Shown here: piece by piece, positions 35,919 through 45,558 of the stretch
Position numbering within the stretch: the stretch's first letter is position 1
Layout: every line of letters starts with the position of its first letter
From: Lachnospiraceae bacterium
Lineage (GTDB): Bacteria > Bacillota > Clostridia > Lachnospirales > Lachnospiraceae
Length of the DNA stretch: 51,907 bases
NCBI GenBank assembly: GCA_014239155.1
Contig: JAAZZQ010000029.1
Location: 1 to 51,907, forward strand
Direction of reading: 5' to 3'
Program-made: the position numbers and the translations under genes
Notes under the pieces: generated by a model
Database searches by the model: none
The model's input: the letters and a program-made list of their open reading frames with translations, nothing else
Told to the model about the DNA's origin: nothing

Positions 35919-37553
35919 TTATTCTACAATCGCTTTATATGCCGCATATGCATCATTGTGAATCTCCAACACTTCTTGCAATCCCATCTGGTCAAGCTGC
36001 TTGAGATATGCATCCCACTCCTCGTCAATTCCGCCATCTACTACCCAATGTGCATACTGTGCAGATGCATAGTTATTAATGTCTGTCGTCAAACTTGCAA
36101 GTCTTGTTAGCTGATCTGTTGTATAACTCACTACAGGGAATGCTATATCTGAAGCATATTTTGCATTAACTGCATCCTGTGCCAACTTCACACCGTCTCC
36201 TTGACTTTCTGGAAGCGTTACCTTGCTCTGAAATTCCTTTGTCATATATTTCGGACCAAAATCTCTCATGGAGAAAGACCATGCAGAAGTATCGAGCGTA
36301 GTTCCATCTGCAGGAAGTAAAACCTCATAAGTTCCATCTTCTTTTTCTGCTATCTGATCAGGAATTGATCCGTAATATGTCTGCAAAGAAACTAAGTCTG
36401 TGTAAAAATCATCTGCCCACTGTAACAGTTTATCAGGATTTTTGCACTTGGTTGTAATGATAAGTTCTCTGTTGGCAATGTCAAGATAAGTAGGATCGGA
36501 TTCTATATACCGTTTTCCATCTGGTCCAGCCACAGCCTCACACAATACAAACTGCTCTGCATTCGCTCCCATCTCAGCGTCAGCGGTCCATGCAAACACA
36601 AGTCCTGTCTGAGAACCACCATCTGCCATTCTCTTTGCAGACGCCATAGAACTATCCTGTGTAAAGTATTCCTGATCGAGACATCCTGATGCATACAAAT
36701 CATGTGCCCACTTTACTGCTTCTTTATAATGCTCTGTAATTGGCACATAAGCTGGATTTCCAGAAGCATCAATCTGCATGAAATTTCCAGTTCTACTAAC
36801 AATTGTGCCAAAAGGACTTAACAGATTGCTAAGATCACCGGAAAGCGAACCTGCGTTTGTATATGGAATCTCATTGTTCGGATCGCCATCTCCATCTGCA
36901 TCCTGTTCTTTAAATGCTTTTAAAACATCTGCAAGTTCTAGATAAGTCGTTGGTATACTAAGCCCCAGATTATCAAGCCACTCTTTGTTAATATACATTG
37001 CATTTGCCACTTCAGGACGAAGCGGAAGCTTTTTCACAAGGCTATATATCTCTCCGTCACGATTCTGCGCTGCCGCCTTTAATTGCGGCTCTTTCTCAAA
37101 AATAGCGGTTAAATTGGGCATATTCTTTGCAATTCCATCTGTCAATTCCACAAAGTAATCCTTATTTTGTGCAACGTCTGTCTCCGTCAAACAAATAGAG
37201 CCAAAAAACGCATCTGGCAAATCTCCAGAAGCCAGAAGAAGAGATTTTTGTTCTGTCCAGTCACTATTATAGTAAACTTGCCAATTAATCTTGATATTAT
37301 GCTTTTCTTCCAACTCTTTCATAATGCCAGCATTCATAAAATCATTTGGCCATGCATCTGTCCACCTTACAGTAGCAATTGTAAATGTTTCTACGCCATC
37401 GGCTGTAACCTCGCCGCCCTGACTGTCATCTTGTTTCACAGTCGCCTCCGGTGTACTATCAGACCCAGAATTTCCGCACCCGACAAGCGCTCCCATTGTC
37501 ATTGCTCCCACAATAACCATGCTGAGCATCCTCTTTACCATTTTCTTCTTCAT
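35919..37553 (-). CDS. ABC transporter solute-binding lipoprotein (LplA type)
   Basis: A 544-residue extracellular substrate-binding protein. Residues 1-25 form a signal peptide and the lipobox ends at Cys26 (ALVGC). The mature part, starting at about 58 with TIATVRWTDAW, has the large two-lobed family 1 binding-protein build. It delivers an oligosaccharide to the two permeases encoded just upstream. No ATPase gene is present; such importers normally use a shared MsmX-type ATPase encoded elsewhere. Start: ATG after AAAGGAGG. It is followed by a hairpin that probably makes it the end of the major transcript. Confidence 0.92.
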   Translation of the reverse strand: MKKKMVKRMLSMVIVGAMTMGALVGCGNSGSDSTPEATVKQDDSQGGEVTADGVETFTIATVRWTDAWPNDFMNAGIMKELEEKHNIKINWQVYYNSDWTEQKSLLLASGDLPDAFFGSICLTETDVAQNKDYFVELTDGIAKNMPNLTAIFEKEPQLKAAAQNRDGEIYSLVKKLPLRPEVANAMYINKEWLDNLGLSIPTTYLELADVLKAFKEQDADGDGDPNNEIPYTNAGSLSGDLSNLLSPFGTIVSRTGNFMQIDASGNPAYVPITEHYKEAVKWAHDLYASGCLDQEYFTQDSSMASAKRMADGGSQTGLVFAWTADAEMGANAEQFVLCEAVAGPDGKRYIESDPTYLDIANRELIITTKCKNPDKLLQWADDFYTDLVSLQTYYGSIPDQIAEKEDGTYEVLLPADGTTLDTSAWSFSMRDFGPKYMTKEFQSKVTLPESQGDGVKLAQDAVNAKYASDIAFPVVSYTTDQLTRLASLTTDINNYASAQYAHWVVDGGIDEEWDAYLKQLDQMGLQEVLEIHNDAYAAYKAIVE

Positions 37554-37594
37554 ACAATTGTTCCTCCTTTATATTTTTACTTTTTCTTATTTTA

Positions 37595-38500
37595 TTAACC
37601 CTTCACAGCACCAATCATAACACCTTGGTTAAAATATTTCTGCACGAAAGGATACATACACATAATGGGCGCAGAGGATACAACAATCACTCCGTACTTA
37701 ATTAACTCTGCCGCCTGTCTTGCCTCAGTCGCCGCAGTTCCTGTCATCATTGTACTCATTGTCTGATTACTAATCAGAATATTCCGAAGCACAATCTGTA
37801 AGGGCTGCAATGCATCACTTCTCAAGTAAATTAATGCATTAAAATACGAATTCCAATGTCCAACTGCCGACCAAAGGGCAATTACCGCAATCACTGCTTT
37901 TGATAGTGGAAGTACGATTTTGAAGAAAAAAGTCATATTTCCGCAACCATCAATCTGTGCTGCCTCCCACAAATCGTCTGGAATATTATTGGCAAAAAAT
38001 GTTCTTCCCACAATGATATAATAAGTAATTACAGAGAATGGAAGAATCATAACCCATCTCGTGTCTAACATATTACAATTTTTTATTATCAAATAGGTTG
38101 GTATCAAACCACCTCCAAAAAACATAGGAACCAGATAAAAGAAGGTGATTAACTTTTTGCCTACCAAATTTTTTCTGGAGAGCGCATAGGATGCCGAGAT
38201 ATTAACGATCAAGTTCATACAAGTTCCCAACACCGCATAAATAATTGTATTTTTATATCCCACCCATAATTGCTTATAATTCAAGAGCTGTTCATATCCT
38301 CGAAAATTAATTCCCTTGGGCCAAAATATAATATTGCCACTCGATACATCTGTGGGATTGCTAATCGATGCAATTACAATAAAGTACATTGGATATAATG
38401 TAATCAATATGAGAAGTGCCGCCACGGAATAAATAATAAAATCAAATATTTTGTCTTCCTTTGATTTTCTAATTTTGTTTTTGATAATATCCTCTTTCAT
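37595..38500 (-). CDS. ABC sugar permease (LplC/YtcP type)
   Basis: A 301-residue inner-membrane permease with six hydrophobic segments. The EAA loop EAAQIDGCGNMTFFFKIVLP (about 191-210) is the docking site for the ATPase. The N-terminal extension KNKIRKSKEDKIFDFIIYSV and the family segment LYPMYFIVIASIS match the LplC branch of MalG-like permeases. Partner of the permease encoded 9 bases upstream. Start: ATG after AGGAGG. Confidence 0.93.
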   Translation of the reverse strand: MKEDIIKNKIRKSKEDKIFDFIIYSVAALLILITLYPMYFIVIASISNPTDVSSGNIIFWPKGINFRGYEQLLNYKQLWVGYKNTIIYAVLGTCMNLIVNISASYALSRKNLVGKKLITFFYLVPMFFGGGLIPTYLIIKNCNMLDTRWVMILPFSVITYYIIVGRTFFANNIPDDLWEAAQIDGCGNMTFFFKIVLPLSKAVIAVIALWSAVGHWNSYFNALIYLRSDALQPLQIVLRNILISNQTMSTMMTGTAATEARQAAELIKYGVIVVSSAPIMCMYPFVQKYFNQGVMIGAVKG

Positions 38501-38509
38501 ATGTTCCTC

Positions 38510-39442
38510 CTATACCAATGATGTATTACTCATCTTAGATGAGATAAAATTCACCGCCACCAAAAGCACAAGATTTATCACATTATTGAACAACCCAATT
38601 GCTGAAGAAAGACTGTACTGACTGCTGACAAGACCCATCTTGTACACATAAGTAGATATAATCTCACTTGTTGCCGTATTCAGGTTATTTTGGAGCAGGT
38701 AAACCTTTTCAAAACCAACACTCATAACGCTACCCATTCTCAATATAAACATGACTGTTGCGGTAGGCATTAACAAGGGAATATCAATCTTTATCATCTT
38801 TTGCCATTTAGAAGCACCATCCACTGTAGCCGCTTCATATAAGGAAGGGTCAATCGCCGATAACGCTGCTATATAAAGAATGCTATCCCATCCTAGATGC
38901 TGCCACACTTCTGTCCAGACATAAACACTTGGAAATGAGGAGGCTTGCCCCATCACATTAGGCATCTTAGCTCCAAAATATCCAAAAAGTCTCGCAATCA
39001 CACCAGAACTAGGAGACAAAAACAAGATGATCATACCACACATAACAACTGTTGATATAAAATGTGGAAGATATGTGGACACTTGAAAAAATTTCTTAAA
39101 TTTCCCTGCGCGCATCTGATTGCAAACCAACGCAAGTAAAATTGGCAGCGGAAATGTCACCACAATGCTGTAAATACTCAGCACCAATGTATTTTTAATC
39201 GTAGGCCAAAACTGATATGAATAAAAATACTGTTTAAAATATTTTAATCCCGCCCACGGGCTTCCCATAATACCTTTTGCCGGCGAAAAATCTTTAAATG
39301 CGATAACCACACCGTACATTGGTATGTAGGTAAACAAAAATAAAATAATGACTGACGGCAATAACAAAACATACAACGCACGGTCGCTATATATTCTATG
39401 CCATATGTTTTTCTTTTTTCTTACTGCTGTTTCCTTACTCAC
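38510..39442 (-). CDS. ABC sugar permease (LplB type)
   Basis: A permease of about 310 residues with six hydrophobic segments and an EAA loop YEAATVDGASKWQKMIKIDI (about 203-222). The N-terminal YIPMYGVVIAFKDFSPAKGI is typical of LplB. First gene of the importer operon. Start: GTG at 39442 is preferred; a TTG immediately before it is also possible, and AGGAGGGG serves both. The operon has a perfect TATAAT but no good -35 box upstream, which suggests activation by the YesN-type regulator. Confidence 0.92.
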   Translation of the reverse strand: MSKETAVRKKKNIWHRIYSDRALYVLLLPSVIILFLFTYIPMYGVVIAFKDFSPAKGIMGSPWAGLKYFKQYFYSYQFWPTIKNTLVLSIYSIVVTFPLPILLALVCNQMRAGKFKKFFQVSTYLPHFISTVVMCGMIILFLSPSSGVIARLFGYFGAKMPNVMGQASSFPSVYVWTEVWQHLGWDSILYIAALSAIDPSLYEAATVDGASKWQKMIKIDIPLLMPTATVMFILRMGSVMSVGFEKVYLLQNNLNTATSEIISTYVYKMGLVSSQYSLSSAIGLFNNVINLVLLVAVNFISSKMSNTSLV

Positions 39443-39477
39443 CAAGGATCCCCTCCTATTCTTTTTTTGATATATAC

Positions 39478-39483
39478 ATTATA
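39478..39483 (-). promoter_or_regulatory. -10 box of the importer operon, activator-dependent
   Basis: A perfect TATAAT on the minus strand, 36 bases before the first permease gene. The hexamer 17 bases upstream (TAGAGC) is a poor -35, so an activator is likely needed. Confidence 0.4.
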
Positions 39484-39530
39484 GCGATTCCCTTTTTATT
39501 GCTCTATAAATATTGCGCAAAAGCACTAAC

Positions 39531-39566
39531 AAAAAAGAGCAGAATTTCGTCATTCTGCTCTTTTTT
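39531..39566. terminator. Strong bidirectional terminator between YesN gene and importer operon
   Basis: AAAAAAGAGCAGAAT and ATTCTGCTCTTTTTT form a perfect 15-bp stem with a 6-nt loop and A/T ends on both strands. It ends the response-regulator transcript and separates it from the importer genes. Confidence 0.88.
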
Positions 39567-39590
39567 ACAACTTTATATTTTCTATGTATA

Positions 39591-41165
39591 TCAGATTTTT
39601 GTTATATTGCTCTTGCTGTTTCTGCTTTTATATTCATTTGGCGTGCATCCTGCATAGTCCCGAAATGTTTTGCTAAAATATGAGAAGTTGCTGTAGCCCA
39701 CCAACATTGCCACCTCGCTAACACTATACATCGTATTCTTAAAATAATCGCAAGCCCTTTCCATTCTTTTCTTAGATACATAATTTGGAATACTCATACC
39801 TGTATGAATCGCAAATTTCTTGGACAAATAATCTTCTGATATGTACACTCTCGAAGCCAAGTTCGCCCTTGACAAATCCCCTGCAAGGTTATCGTCAATA
39901 TAGCGGATAATCTGCTCTACCACATTTTCTTCTATATTTTCTACCTTCAACACAGCTTTTAATTTTTTAAATAAAATATTGACAAACTCCTTCATATCAC
40001 AACTTGTCAGTGATGCTTTATCACAATAAAAGTCAAATTCACCTGCCTCAAAAATCTGGTTCAACGCAATACCATTTTCCATCATGTAATGAAAGACCAT
40101 CTGCTGCAAGTCTGCCTTAAAGCTGCTAAATACTCTTGTATTCACTGCACCACTCTTGCATGTTTTATCCACATAATCTGTAATCTCCGACAAGACACCC
40201 TCAATATCTTGAGAATACATCATTCGATGTTCCCATATAGCAAAATCTGGCGGATTGTATACTGCATTCTTACCTGTCCACTCCTCCAAAAGAAGAATCC
40301 CATCTTCCCACGGTACACCTTCTCTCATCATCTCAAACAGCAAGACTAATTGTTCCCTTCTATTCATTGGTCGCGTGCATATTCCTATATAAATACATGC
40401 AGAAGCACTCGCCTCCTCCTCTATACAAGAAAGAAGCTCCCTAAAATCACACTTAAGTTGCTCATTTTCCTGCTTGCAGCCTTTTAGCACAATCATAAAA
40501 CAATCATCACTATATTGAAACATCACATCCAACGGCATTCCTTTCCTATGCATAAATGCCTCCGCGATATGCCTAAGAGTAAGATAGAACACTGCGGCAT
40601 CCTGTATTTTTTTGTGTTTTATTCCATGAAAAATGCGTAACAAACTTAATACAACAGATTCATTATCGCCATAGCCTTCAGCAATATTTTTGTTTTCTTT
40701 TGCAGATGTTTCATCTAACTCTTTCCCCAGAAGAATATTCTTCCAATATCTTTCTTTAGCTCGCTGCCTATCTTCTCCTGCCGCTCCCTTTTCCAGTTTC
40801 ATCTGACTAACCAGATCATCCAACACACTGGCAAGCTCTTTGTTTGAGACTGGCTTTAACAAGTATGCCTTAGAATGCAATTCCAACGCCTTTTGTGCAT
40901 AAGCAAAATGCGCATAACTGCTTAAGTAAATACATTCAACCGGAAGCTTTTGCTCACGTACCCATTTCAAAAGTTCCAAACCACTTCCCTGAGGCATCTC
41001 AATATCCGAAAGTAAAATATCAATCTCCATCGTACTTAAAATCTCTTTCGCCTGCTTAATATTATAGGCCGTAAAAACCCCTTCTATCTCCCACCTTTTC
41101 CATTCCATTCCCTCTACAATCTTTTCCACCACATACCTGTCATCATCTACAATGCAAATATTCAT
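39591..41165 (-). CDS. YesN-type response regulator with AraC DNA-binding domain
   Basis: A 524-residue regulator. Residues 1-120 are a receiver with IVDDD (5-9), phospho-acceptor Asp54 in LLSDIEMP, and Lys in LLKPVS. A long middle region (about 125-415) has no recognised domain. The last 100 residues hold two AraC helix-turn-helix motifs, ending in VSEVAMLVGYSNFSYFSKTF and GCTPNEYK. It is the expected partner of the YesM-type kinase at 31.6-33.4 kb and probable activator of the importer operon. Start: ATG at 41165 after AGGGAGGG; the longer frame to 41252 adds non-conserved residues. Confidence 0.9.
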   Translation of the reverse strand: MNICIVDDDRYVVEKIVEGMEWKRWEIEGVFTAYNIKQAKEILSTMEIDILLSDIEMPQGSGLELLKWVREQKLPVECIYLSSYAHFAYAQKALELHSKAYLLKPVSNKELASVLDDLVSQMKLEKGAAGEDRQRAKERYWKNILLGKELDETSAKENKNIAEGYGDNESVVLSLLRIFHGIKHKKIQDAAVFYLTLRHIAEAFMHRKGMPLDVMFQYSDDCFMIVLKGCKQENEQLKCDFRELLSCIEEEASASACIYIGICTRPMNRREQLVLLFEMMREGVPWEDGILLLEEWTGKNAVYNPPDFAIWEHRMMYSQDIEGVLSEITDYVDKTCKSGAVNTRVFSSFKADLQQMVFHYMMENGIALNQIFEAGEFDFYCDKASLTSCDMKEFVNILFKKLKAVLKVENIEENVVEQIIRYIDDNLAGDLSRANLASRVYISEDYLSKKFAIHTGMSIPNYVSKKRMERACDYFKNTMYSVSEVAMLVGYSNFSYFSKTFRDYAGCTPNEYKSRNSKSNITKI

Positions 41166-41224
41166 GCCTATCCCTCCCTGTCTCTGACTGTCACCACCTT
41201 CTGCCAAACTTCCCACACAGGAAT

Positions 41225-41252
41225 ATTTTATAGTATAACATATTTTTTTCAA
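41225..41252 (-). promoter_or_regulatory. Possible promoter of the YesN-type regulator gene
   Basis: On the minus strand TTGAAA and TAAAAT are 16 bases apart, 60 bases before the start codon. A TATACT overlaps the spacer, so the exact boxes are uncertain. Confidence 0.4.
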
Positions 41253-41300
41253 AATTAAAATAACGTGGTCGTAATCCCACGAATTTTAAAAGACATAAAA

Positions 41301-41326
41301 AGTGGAAATCATTTTTGATTTCCACT
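41301..41326 (-). terminator. Terminator after the Uma2 gene
   Basis: AGTGGAAATCA and TGATTTCCACT form a perfect 11-bp stem with a 4-nt loop, followed on the minus strand by TTTTATG. Confidence 0.7.
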
Positions 41327-41429
41327 CATAATATACACAATTTATATTGATTATTTTTGAATACTTCTTCAAACTATATGGCTGTCTTATCTCTATTAGG
41401 CAAATTTCTCTTGACCAATTATTTTGCAA

Positions 41430-41972
41430 TTACAGCTCCAGATTTGACATACGAACAGTAAGATCTGTATAAATTCCAGCAGGAATTTCCTCAATAAAAC
41501 TGTATTCTTTCATATCATCTTGATAAAAATTATATACCATCACCCTGCTTTTATCTGCATCTACAATCCAATATTCACGCACTCCCGCAGCACGGTATTT
41601 GAAAAGTTTTGTGGTGTAGTCAATCCTGCGGCTTGCTTGGGAAACCACCTCAATAATCCAGTCTGGCGCACCATTACAGCCTCTCTCATCCAATTTATTA
41701 TCGTCGCAGATTATGCAAATATCTGGCTCAACATAGCTCTTATCATCCGCATCAATAAAAACGCCAAATGGTGTAATATCCACTTCACCTTTAAAGTTGT
41801 TTCTTCGGATATGTTCCCGAATTGTCGCAAAAAGCTCCCCGACAATCCGCTGATGGTTCCTTGTCGCGGGTGCCATATAATAAACTCTTCCATCAATCAG
41901 CTCAGCCCGCTGTCCGTCTGGAAGATTGTACATATCATTTATTGTATAAGTATTCAATTCTGTTAATGCCAT
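41430..41972 (-). CDS. Uma2 family protein (PD-(D/E)XK endonuclease fold)
   Basis: A 180-residue protein of the Uma2/DUF820 family. Features: an N-terminal YNLPDGQRAELIDGRVYYM (about 15-33), the H-Q-R-I-V-G-E-L segment, D-K-S-Y-V-E-P-D-I with Asp/Glu metal ligands (about 77-85), and PDWIIEVVSQASRR (about 102-115) followed by Lys in TKLFKYRAAGVREYWIVD. Uma2 proteins are restriction-nuclease-like and abundant in cyanobacteria and some Firmicutes; their role is not established. Stand-alone gene with AAGGAG before the ATG and its own terminator. Confidence 0.9.
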   Translation of the reverse strand: MALTELNTYTINDMYNLPDGQRAELIDGRVYYMAPATRNHQRIVGELFATIREHIRRNNFKGEVDITPFGVFIDADDKSYVEPDICIICDDNKLDERGCNGAPDWIIEVVSQASRRIDYTTKLFKYRAAGVREYWIVDADKSRVMVYNFYQDDMKEYSFIEEIPAGIYTDLTVRMSNLEL

Positions 41973-42186
41973 TCCGATTCTCCTTATCTTTTATTCATTT
42001 CCATTATGTAGTTCTCTAACAAATCTCTGCTCTTTAGGAATAATAGAAAAATAACTAGCACTTCTTCTGTTTCTTCATAGTTTGCATCACTTATTTTCCT
42101 ACAGTTCCTTAATTGCCAGAATATGATTACATGATACTTTCATGTACACATTATCTACTTGATTATACTCCATCTTTCAACAAAAA

Positions 42187-42218
42187 AAAACCCCAAAGAA
42201 TAAATTCTTTGAGGTTTT
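42187..42218 (-). terminator. Terminator of the butyryl-CoA operon
   Basis: On the minus strand a 14-bp stem (AAAACCTCAAAGAA with TTCTTTGGGGTTTT, one G-U pair) with a 4-nt loop is followed by an unbroken T run. It lies 24 bases after the etfA stop codon. Confidence 0.85.
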
Positions 42219-42241
42219 ATGTAAAATTCATAATTCCGCAA

Positions 42242-43285
42242 TTACTTGCTTGCAACAGCCGCCTTAATCTGCTCTGTAAGCATTGGAACAATCTTATTTA
42301 AGTCGCCTACAATACCATAATCAGCAACATCAAAGATTGGTGCTGTCTCATCTTTATTGATTGCAACAATAATATCAGACTCTTCCATGCCAGCCAAATG
42401 CTGAATTGCACCAGAAATACCAATTGCAAAGTATACATTTGGACGAACTGTCTTACCAGTCTGACCAACCTGCAAATCTTTGCTCTTCCAGCCAGCATCC
42501 ACCACTGCACGAGAACAACTTACAGTGCCGCCAATTGCCTCAGCAAGATCGTCCAGAATCTTAAAGTTCTCTGGGCTTCCTACACCACGGCCACCAGATA
42601 CAAGAATCTTCGCATCCATAATGTCCACAGTGTCTGTAAGATTCTTAACAACTTCTACAATCTCTACATACTTGTTGTCTGGTGTAAATCCCGGATTATA
42701 CTCCTCGATTACAGCTTTAGCGCCCTCTTTCTTCTCAAGTTTCTGCATAACGCCCGGACGCACAGTAGCCATCTGTGGACGAAAATCTGGGCATGCAATT
42801 GTGGCAATTGTATTTCCACCAAATGCAGGGCGTGTCATAAGCAACTGATTGTGCTTCTGCTCCTTTCCAGGAACTGGATTGATTGGGAAATCCCCAATCT
42901 CAAGGGAAGTACAATCTGCTGTCAAACCTGTATGAACCCTTGCAGATACTCTAGGACCCAAATCACGACCAATTGCAGTTGCACCCACCAGTAAAATCTC
43001 AGGCTTATACTGATTGATTACAGATGCAAGCGCATGTGCATATGGCTCTGTCCTGTACTCCTTTAACTCTGGGTCATCCACCACAATCACCCTGTCTGCC
43101 CCATATGCTGCAAGCTCATCTGCCAATCCTTTTACATCGTTTCCAACCAATACTGCAGTCACTTCTGTTTCTAATTTCTCTGCAAGCCTCTTTCCTTCGC
43201 CAATCAGTTCAAGGGCAATGCTGCTTACCTTGTTATCTACCTGCTGTGCGAAGACAAACACGCCTTTATATTCTTCTAAATTCAT
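42242..43285 (-). CDS. etfA: Electron transfer flavoprotein alpha subunit
   Basis: A 347-residue Etf alpha. The N-terminal domain (1-200) carries ILLVGATAIGRDLGPRVSAR (97-116) and TRPAFGGN (151-158). The C-terminal FAD domain begins near 225, with SGGRGVGSPENF (230-241) and VGQTGKTVRPNVY, AIGISGAIQH further on. With EtfB it moves electrons to butyryl-CoA dehydrogenase. In clostridia this Bcd-Etf complex bifurcates electrons from NADH to crotonyl-CoA and ferredoxin. Last gene of the operon, 29 bases after etfB; ATG after GGAGG. Confidence 0.96.
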   Translation of the reverse strand: MNLEEYKGVFVFAQQVDNKVSSIALELIGEGKRLAEKLETEVTAVLVGNDVKGLADELAAYGADRVIVVDDPELKEYRTEPYAHALASVINQYKPEILLVGATAIGRDLGPRVSARVHTGLTADCTSLEIGDFPINPVPGKEQKHNQLLMTRPAFGGNTIATIACPDFRPQMATVRPGVMQKLEKKEGAKAVIEEYNPGFTPDNKYVEIVEVVKNLTDTVDIMDAKILVSGGRGVGSPENFKILDDLAEAIGGTVSCSRAVVDAGWKSKDLQVGQTGKTVRPNVYFAIGISGAIQHLAGMEESDIIVAINKDETAPIFDVADYGIVGDLNKIVPMLTEQIKAAVASK

Positions 43286-43314
43286 GATAAACCTCCATTA
43301 TACTCTAAGCGTTA

Positions 43315-44097
43315 TTAGATCACATGCTTCTCTTTTAACTTGTTCATAATGTACTCTACAGATTCGGAAGGGTCTAATGTAACTTTCTCACCCTTTCCTT
43401 TTCTAACCTTGTCAGATGCTCTAGCAATCTGTGTCGGTGAACCCTTTAATCCAAGATTAGAATCCTCTACATCCTTCAAGTCAGCTCTGCCCCATGTGGT
43501 AATCTCTGCCTTATACGCATCAAAAATTCCACCCGGAGTCATATAACGAGGCTCGTTCAATTCAGCAAGCGCTGTGATCAAACAAGGCATTTTAGCCTTT
43601 AAAACATGATATCTGTCATCATACTGCCGTTCAACAATAACACTGTCACCCTCGATTTGAATCTTCTGGGCATAAGAAATTACAGGGATTCCAAGATGCT
43701 CCGAAATCTGAGGACCAACCTGTGCAGTATCACCGTCAATCGCCTGACGGCCAGTGATAATCAAATCATAGTCAAGATTTCTAATTGCACCAGCAAGTGT
43801 CTGCGAAGTAGCCCATGTATCCGCTCCACCAAGAACTCTGTCTGTCACAAGAATTCCCTTATCTGCCCCCATAGCAAGTGCCTCTCGAAGAACTTCTTCT
43901 GCCTTTGGAAGTCCCATTGTAACAACAGTTACTTCTGCGCCATACTGATCCTTTAATCTCAATGCTGCCTCAAGTCCTGCCTTGTCATCAGGGTTCATAA
44001 TTGTCAGCATAGCTGCTCTATCAAGTGTACCATCAGGATTAAACTTTACGCCACCCTTTGTATCAGGTACCTGTTTCACACATACTACAACTTTCAT
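43315..44097 (-). CDS. etfB: Electron transfer flavoprotein beta subunit
   Basis: A 260-residue Etf beta. MKVVVCVKQVPDTKGGVKF at the N-terminus, MNPDDKAGLEAALRLKD (about 35-51), the VTVVTMGLPKAEEVLREALAMG segment (about 56-77) and DLIITGRQAIDGDTAQVGPQ (about 110-129) are all characteristic; the last contacts the second flavin or AMP. Partner of EtfA. It follows bcd after a 161-base gap in which no gene is seen. Start: ATG after AAGGAG. Confidence 0.96.
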   Translation of the reverse strand: MKVVVCVKQVPDTKGGVKFNPDGTLDRAAMLTIMNPDDKAGLEAALRLKDQYGAEVTVVTMGLPKAEEVLREALAMGADKGILVTDRVLGGADTWATSQTLAGAIRNLDYDLIITGRQAIDGDTAQVGPQISEHLGIPVISYAQKIQIEGDSVIVERQYDDRYHVLKAKMPCLITALAELNEPRYMTPGGIFDAYKAEITTWGRADLKDVEDSNLGLKGSPTQIARASDKVRKGKGEKVTLDPSESVEYIMNKLKEKHVI

Positions 44098-44258
44098 GTT
44101 TATTCTCCTTATATTTTTTCTTTATCATTTTTTGATCTGTCCCAAATGTGCACTCGGAAGCTTCGTTTCCTCGTTCGCGCGCTGCATATCAACACGCCTC
44201 GACTCTGCAAGCATCCAAAATTTCTGTTTATTTGCCTGCTTGTAAAGTCCGCACATTT

Positions 44259-45425
44259 CTACTTTAACAGGTTCGCGGAGATAACCATTCTCTGAACCTC
44301 GCTCGTTCCTTCATAGATTTCTGTAATCTTGGCATCTCTCATCATACGCTCTACTTCGTACTCTCTTGTGTAACCATAACCACCATGTAATTGCACTGCC
44401 TTTGTGGTCACTTCCATAGCCATCTCTGCCGCATACAACTTCGCCATAGCCGCCTCTACATTATAAGAAGTCTTGTGATCCTTTGTGTACTGATCCTTTG
44501 TACATGCAGCCTTATATACCATAAACTGTGCTGCCTGAGCCTTTGTCGCCATATCAGCAAGCTGGAACTGCGTATTCTGGAATGCACCGATTGCGCGTCC
44601 GAACTGTTTTCTCTCTTTCACATATGCGATCGTTCTCTCGAGCGCACCCTCACCAATACCAAGTGCCTGTGCTGCAATACCAATACGTCCGCCATCCAGC
44701 GTATGCATTGCAATGCCAAAGCCCTTGCCTTGCTGTCCTAACATATTTTCCTTTGGAATACGGCAGTCTGTAAAAATTAACTCATAAGTTGAAGAACCGC
44801 GAATACCCATTTTCTTCTCTTTTGTACCAAATGAGAACCCAGGTGTTCCTTTCTCCACAATAAAAGATGAAATTTCCTTTGTCATTCTGCCACGCTTCTC
44901 AATCATTCCGGTGATAGCAAAGATTACATAAACATCTGCTTCCTTGCCGTTTGTAATAAAAATCTTGGATCCGTTGAGCACCCATTCATCTCCATCTAGC
45001 ACAGCCTTTGTCTGTTGTCCCTGCGCATCTGTTCCTGCACCCGGCTCTGTCAAACCAAAAGCACCAATCTTCTTGCCGCTTGCAAGATCCGGCAAATATT
45101 TTTGTTTCTGCTCCTCCGTACCATATGTAAGAATTGGGTCACAGCAAAGAGAGGTATGTGCAGACACAATTACTGCTGTCGTACCGCAGACTTTTGCCAA
45201 CTCCTCAACACACATTGCATAGGTTAGCACATCGCACCCTTGTCCGCCGTACTCCTTGGGGATTGGGATTCCCATAAATCCAGCTTTCGCCATCTTCTCA
45301 ACTGTCGCTCTTGGGAACTCCTCTGTCTCATCTACCTCAATTGCAAGAGGCTTAACCTCTTTCTCAGCAAATTCTCTGAAAAGGGTTCTCGCCATCTCAT
45401 GCTCTTTACTTAATGTAAAATCCAT
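44259..45425 (-). CDS. bcd: Butyryl-CoA dehydrogenase
   Basis: A 388-residue short-chain acyl-CoA dehydrogenase that reduces crotonyl-CoA to butyryl-CoA. FGLTEPGAGTDAQGQQTKA and FITNGKEADVYVIFA build the FAD and substrate site; LHGGYGYTREYEVERMMRD is the conserved C-terminal helix; catalytic Glu372 lies in IYEGTSEVQRM. Start: ATG at 45425 after GGAGGAAAATAAC, because the family N-terminus MDFTLSKEHE begins there. Works with EtfAB. The 133-base gap to hbd contains a large hairpin. Confidence 0.96.
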   Translation of the reverse strand: MDFTLSKEHEMARTLFREFAEKEVKPLAIEVDETEEFPRATVEKMAKAGFMGIPIPKEYGGQGCDVLTYAMCVEELAKVCGTTAVIVSAHTSLCCDPILTYGTEEQKQKYLPDLASGKKIGAFGLTEPGAGTDAQGQQTKAVLDGDEWVLNGSKIFITNGKEADVYVIFAITGMIEKRGRMTKEISSFIVEKGTPGFSFGTKEKKMGIRGSSTYELIFTDCRIPKENMLGQQGKGFGIAMHTLDGGRIGIAAQALGIGEGALERTIAYVKERKQFGRAIGAFQNTQFQLADMATKAQAAQFMVYKAACTKDQYTKDHKTSYNVEAAMAKLYAAEMAMEVTTKAVQLHGGYGYTREYEVERMMRDAKITEIYEGTSEVQRMVISANLLK

Positions 45426-45506
45426 GTTATTTTCCTCCATTTTAAAAACATTTTATAATCGACACTGCCATATCTGAATACGGGTGTTTTTTAATTACCA
45501 TGAACA

Positions 45507-45539
45507 GCAAGCCACTGTGTACAATGCACAGTGCCTTGC
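45507..45539 (-). promoter_or_regulatory. Intercistronic hairpin between hbd and bcd
   Basis: GCAAG-C-CACTGTG and CACAGTG-C-CTTGC form a 12-bp stem with one C-C mismatch and a 7-nt loop. No T run follows on the minus strand, so an mRNA processing or stability element is more likely than a terminator. Confidence 0.5.
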
Positions 45540-45558
45540 CGCAATTTTGCTAAGTAAA

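Noticed and set aside
44098-44258. Distant AAATGTGC / GCACATTT inverted match in the bcd-etfB gap
   Set aside because: Eight bases separated by about 100 bases is expected by chance; no other structure supports it.
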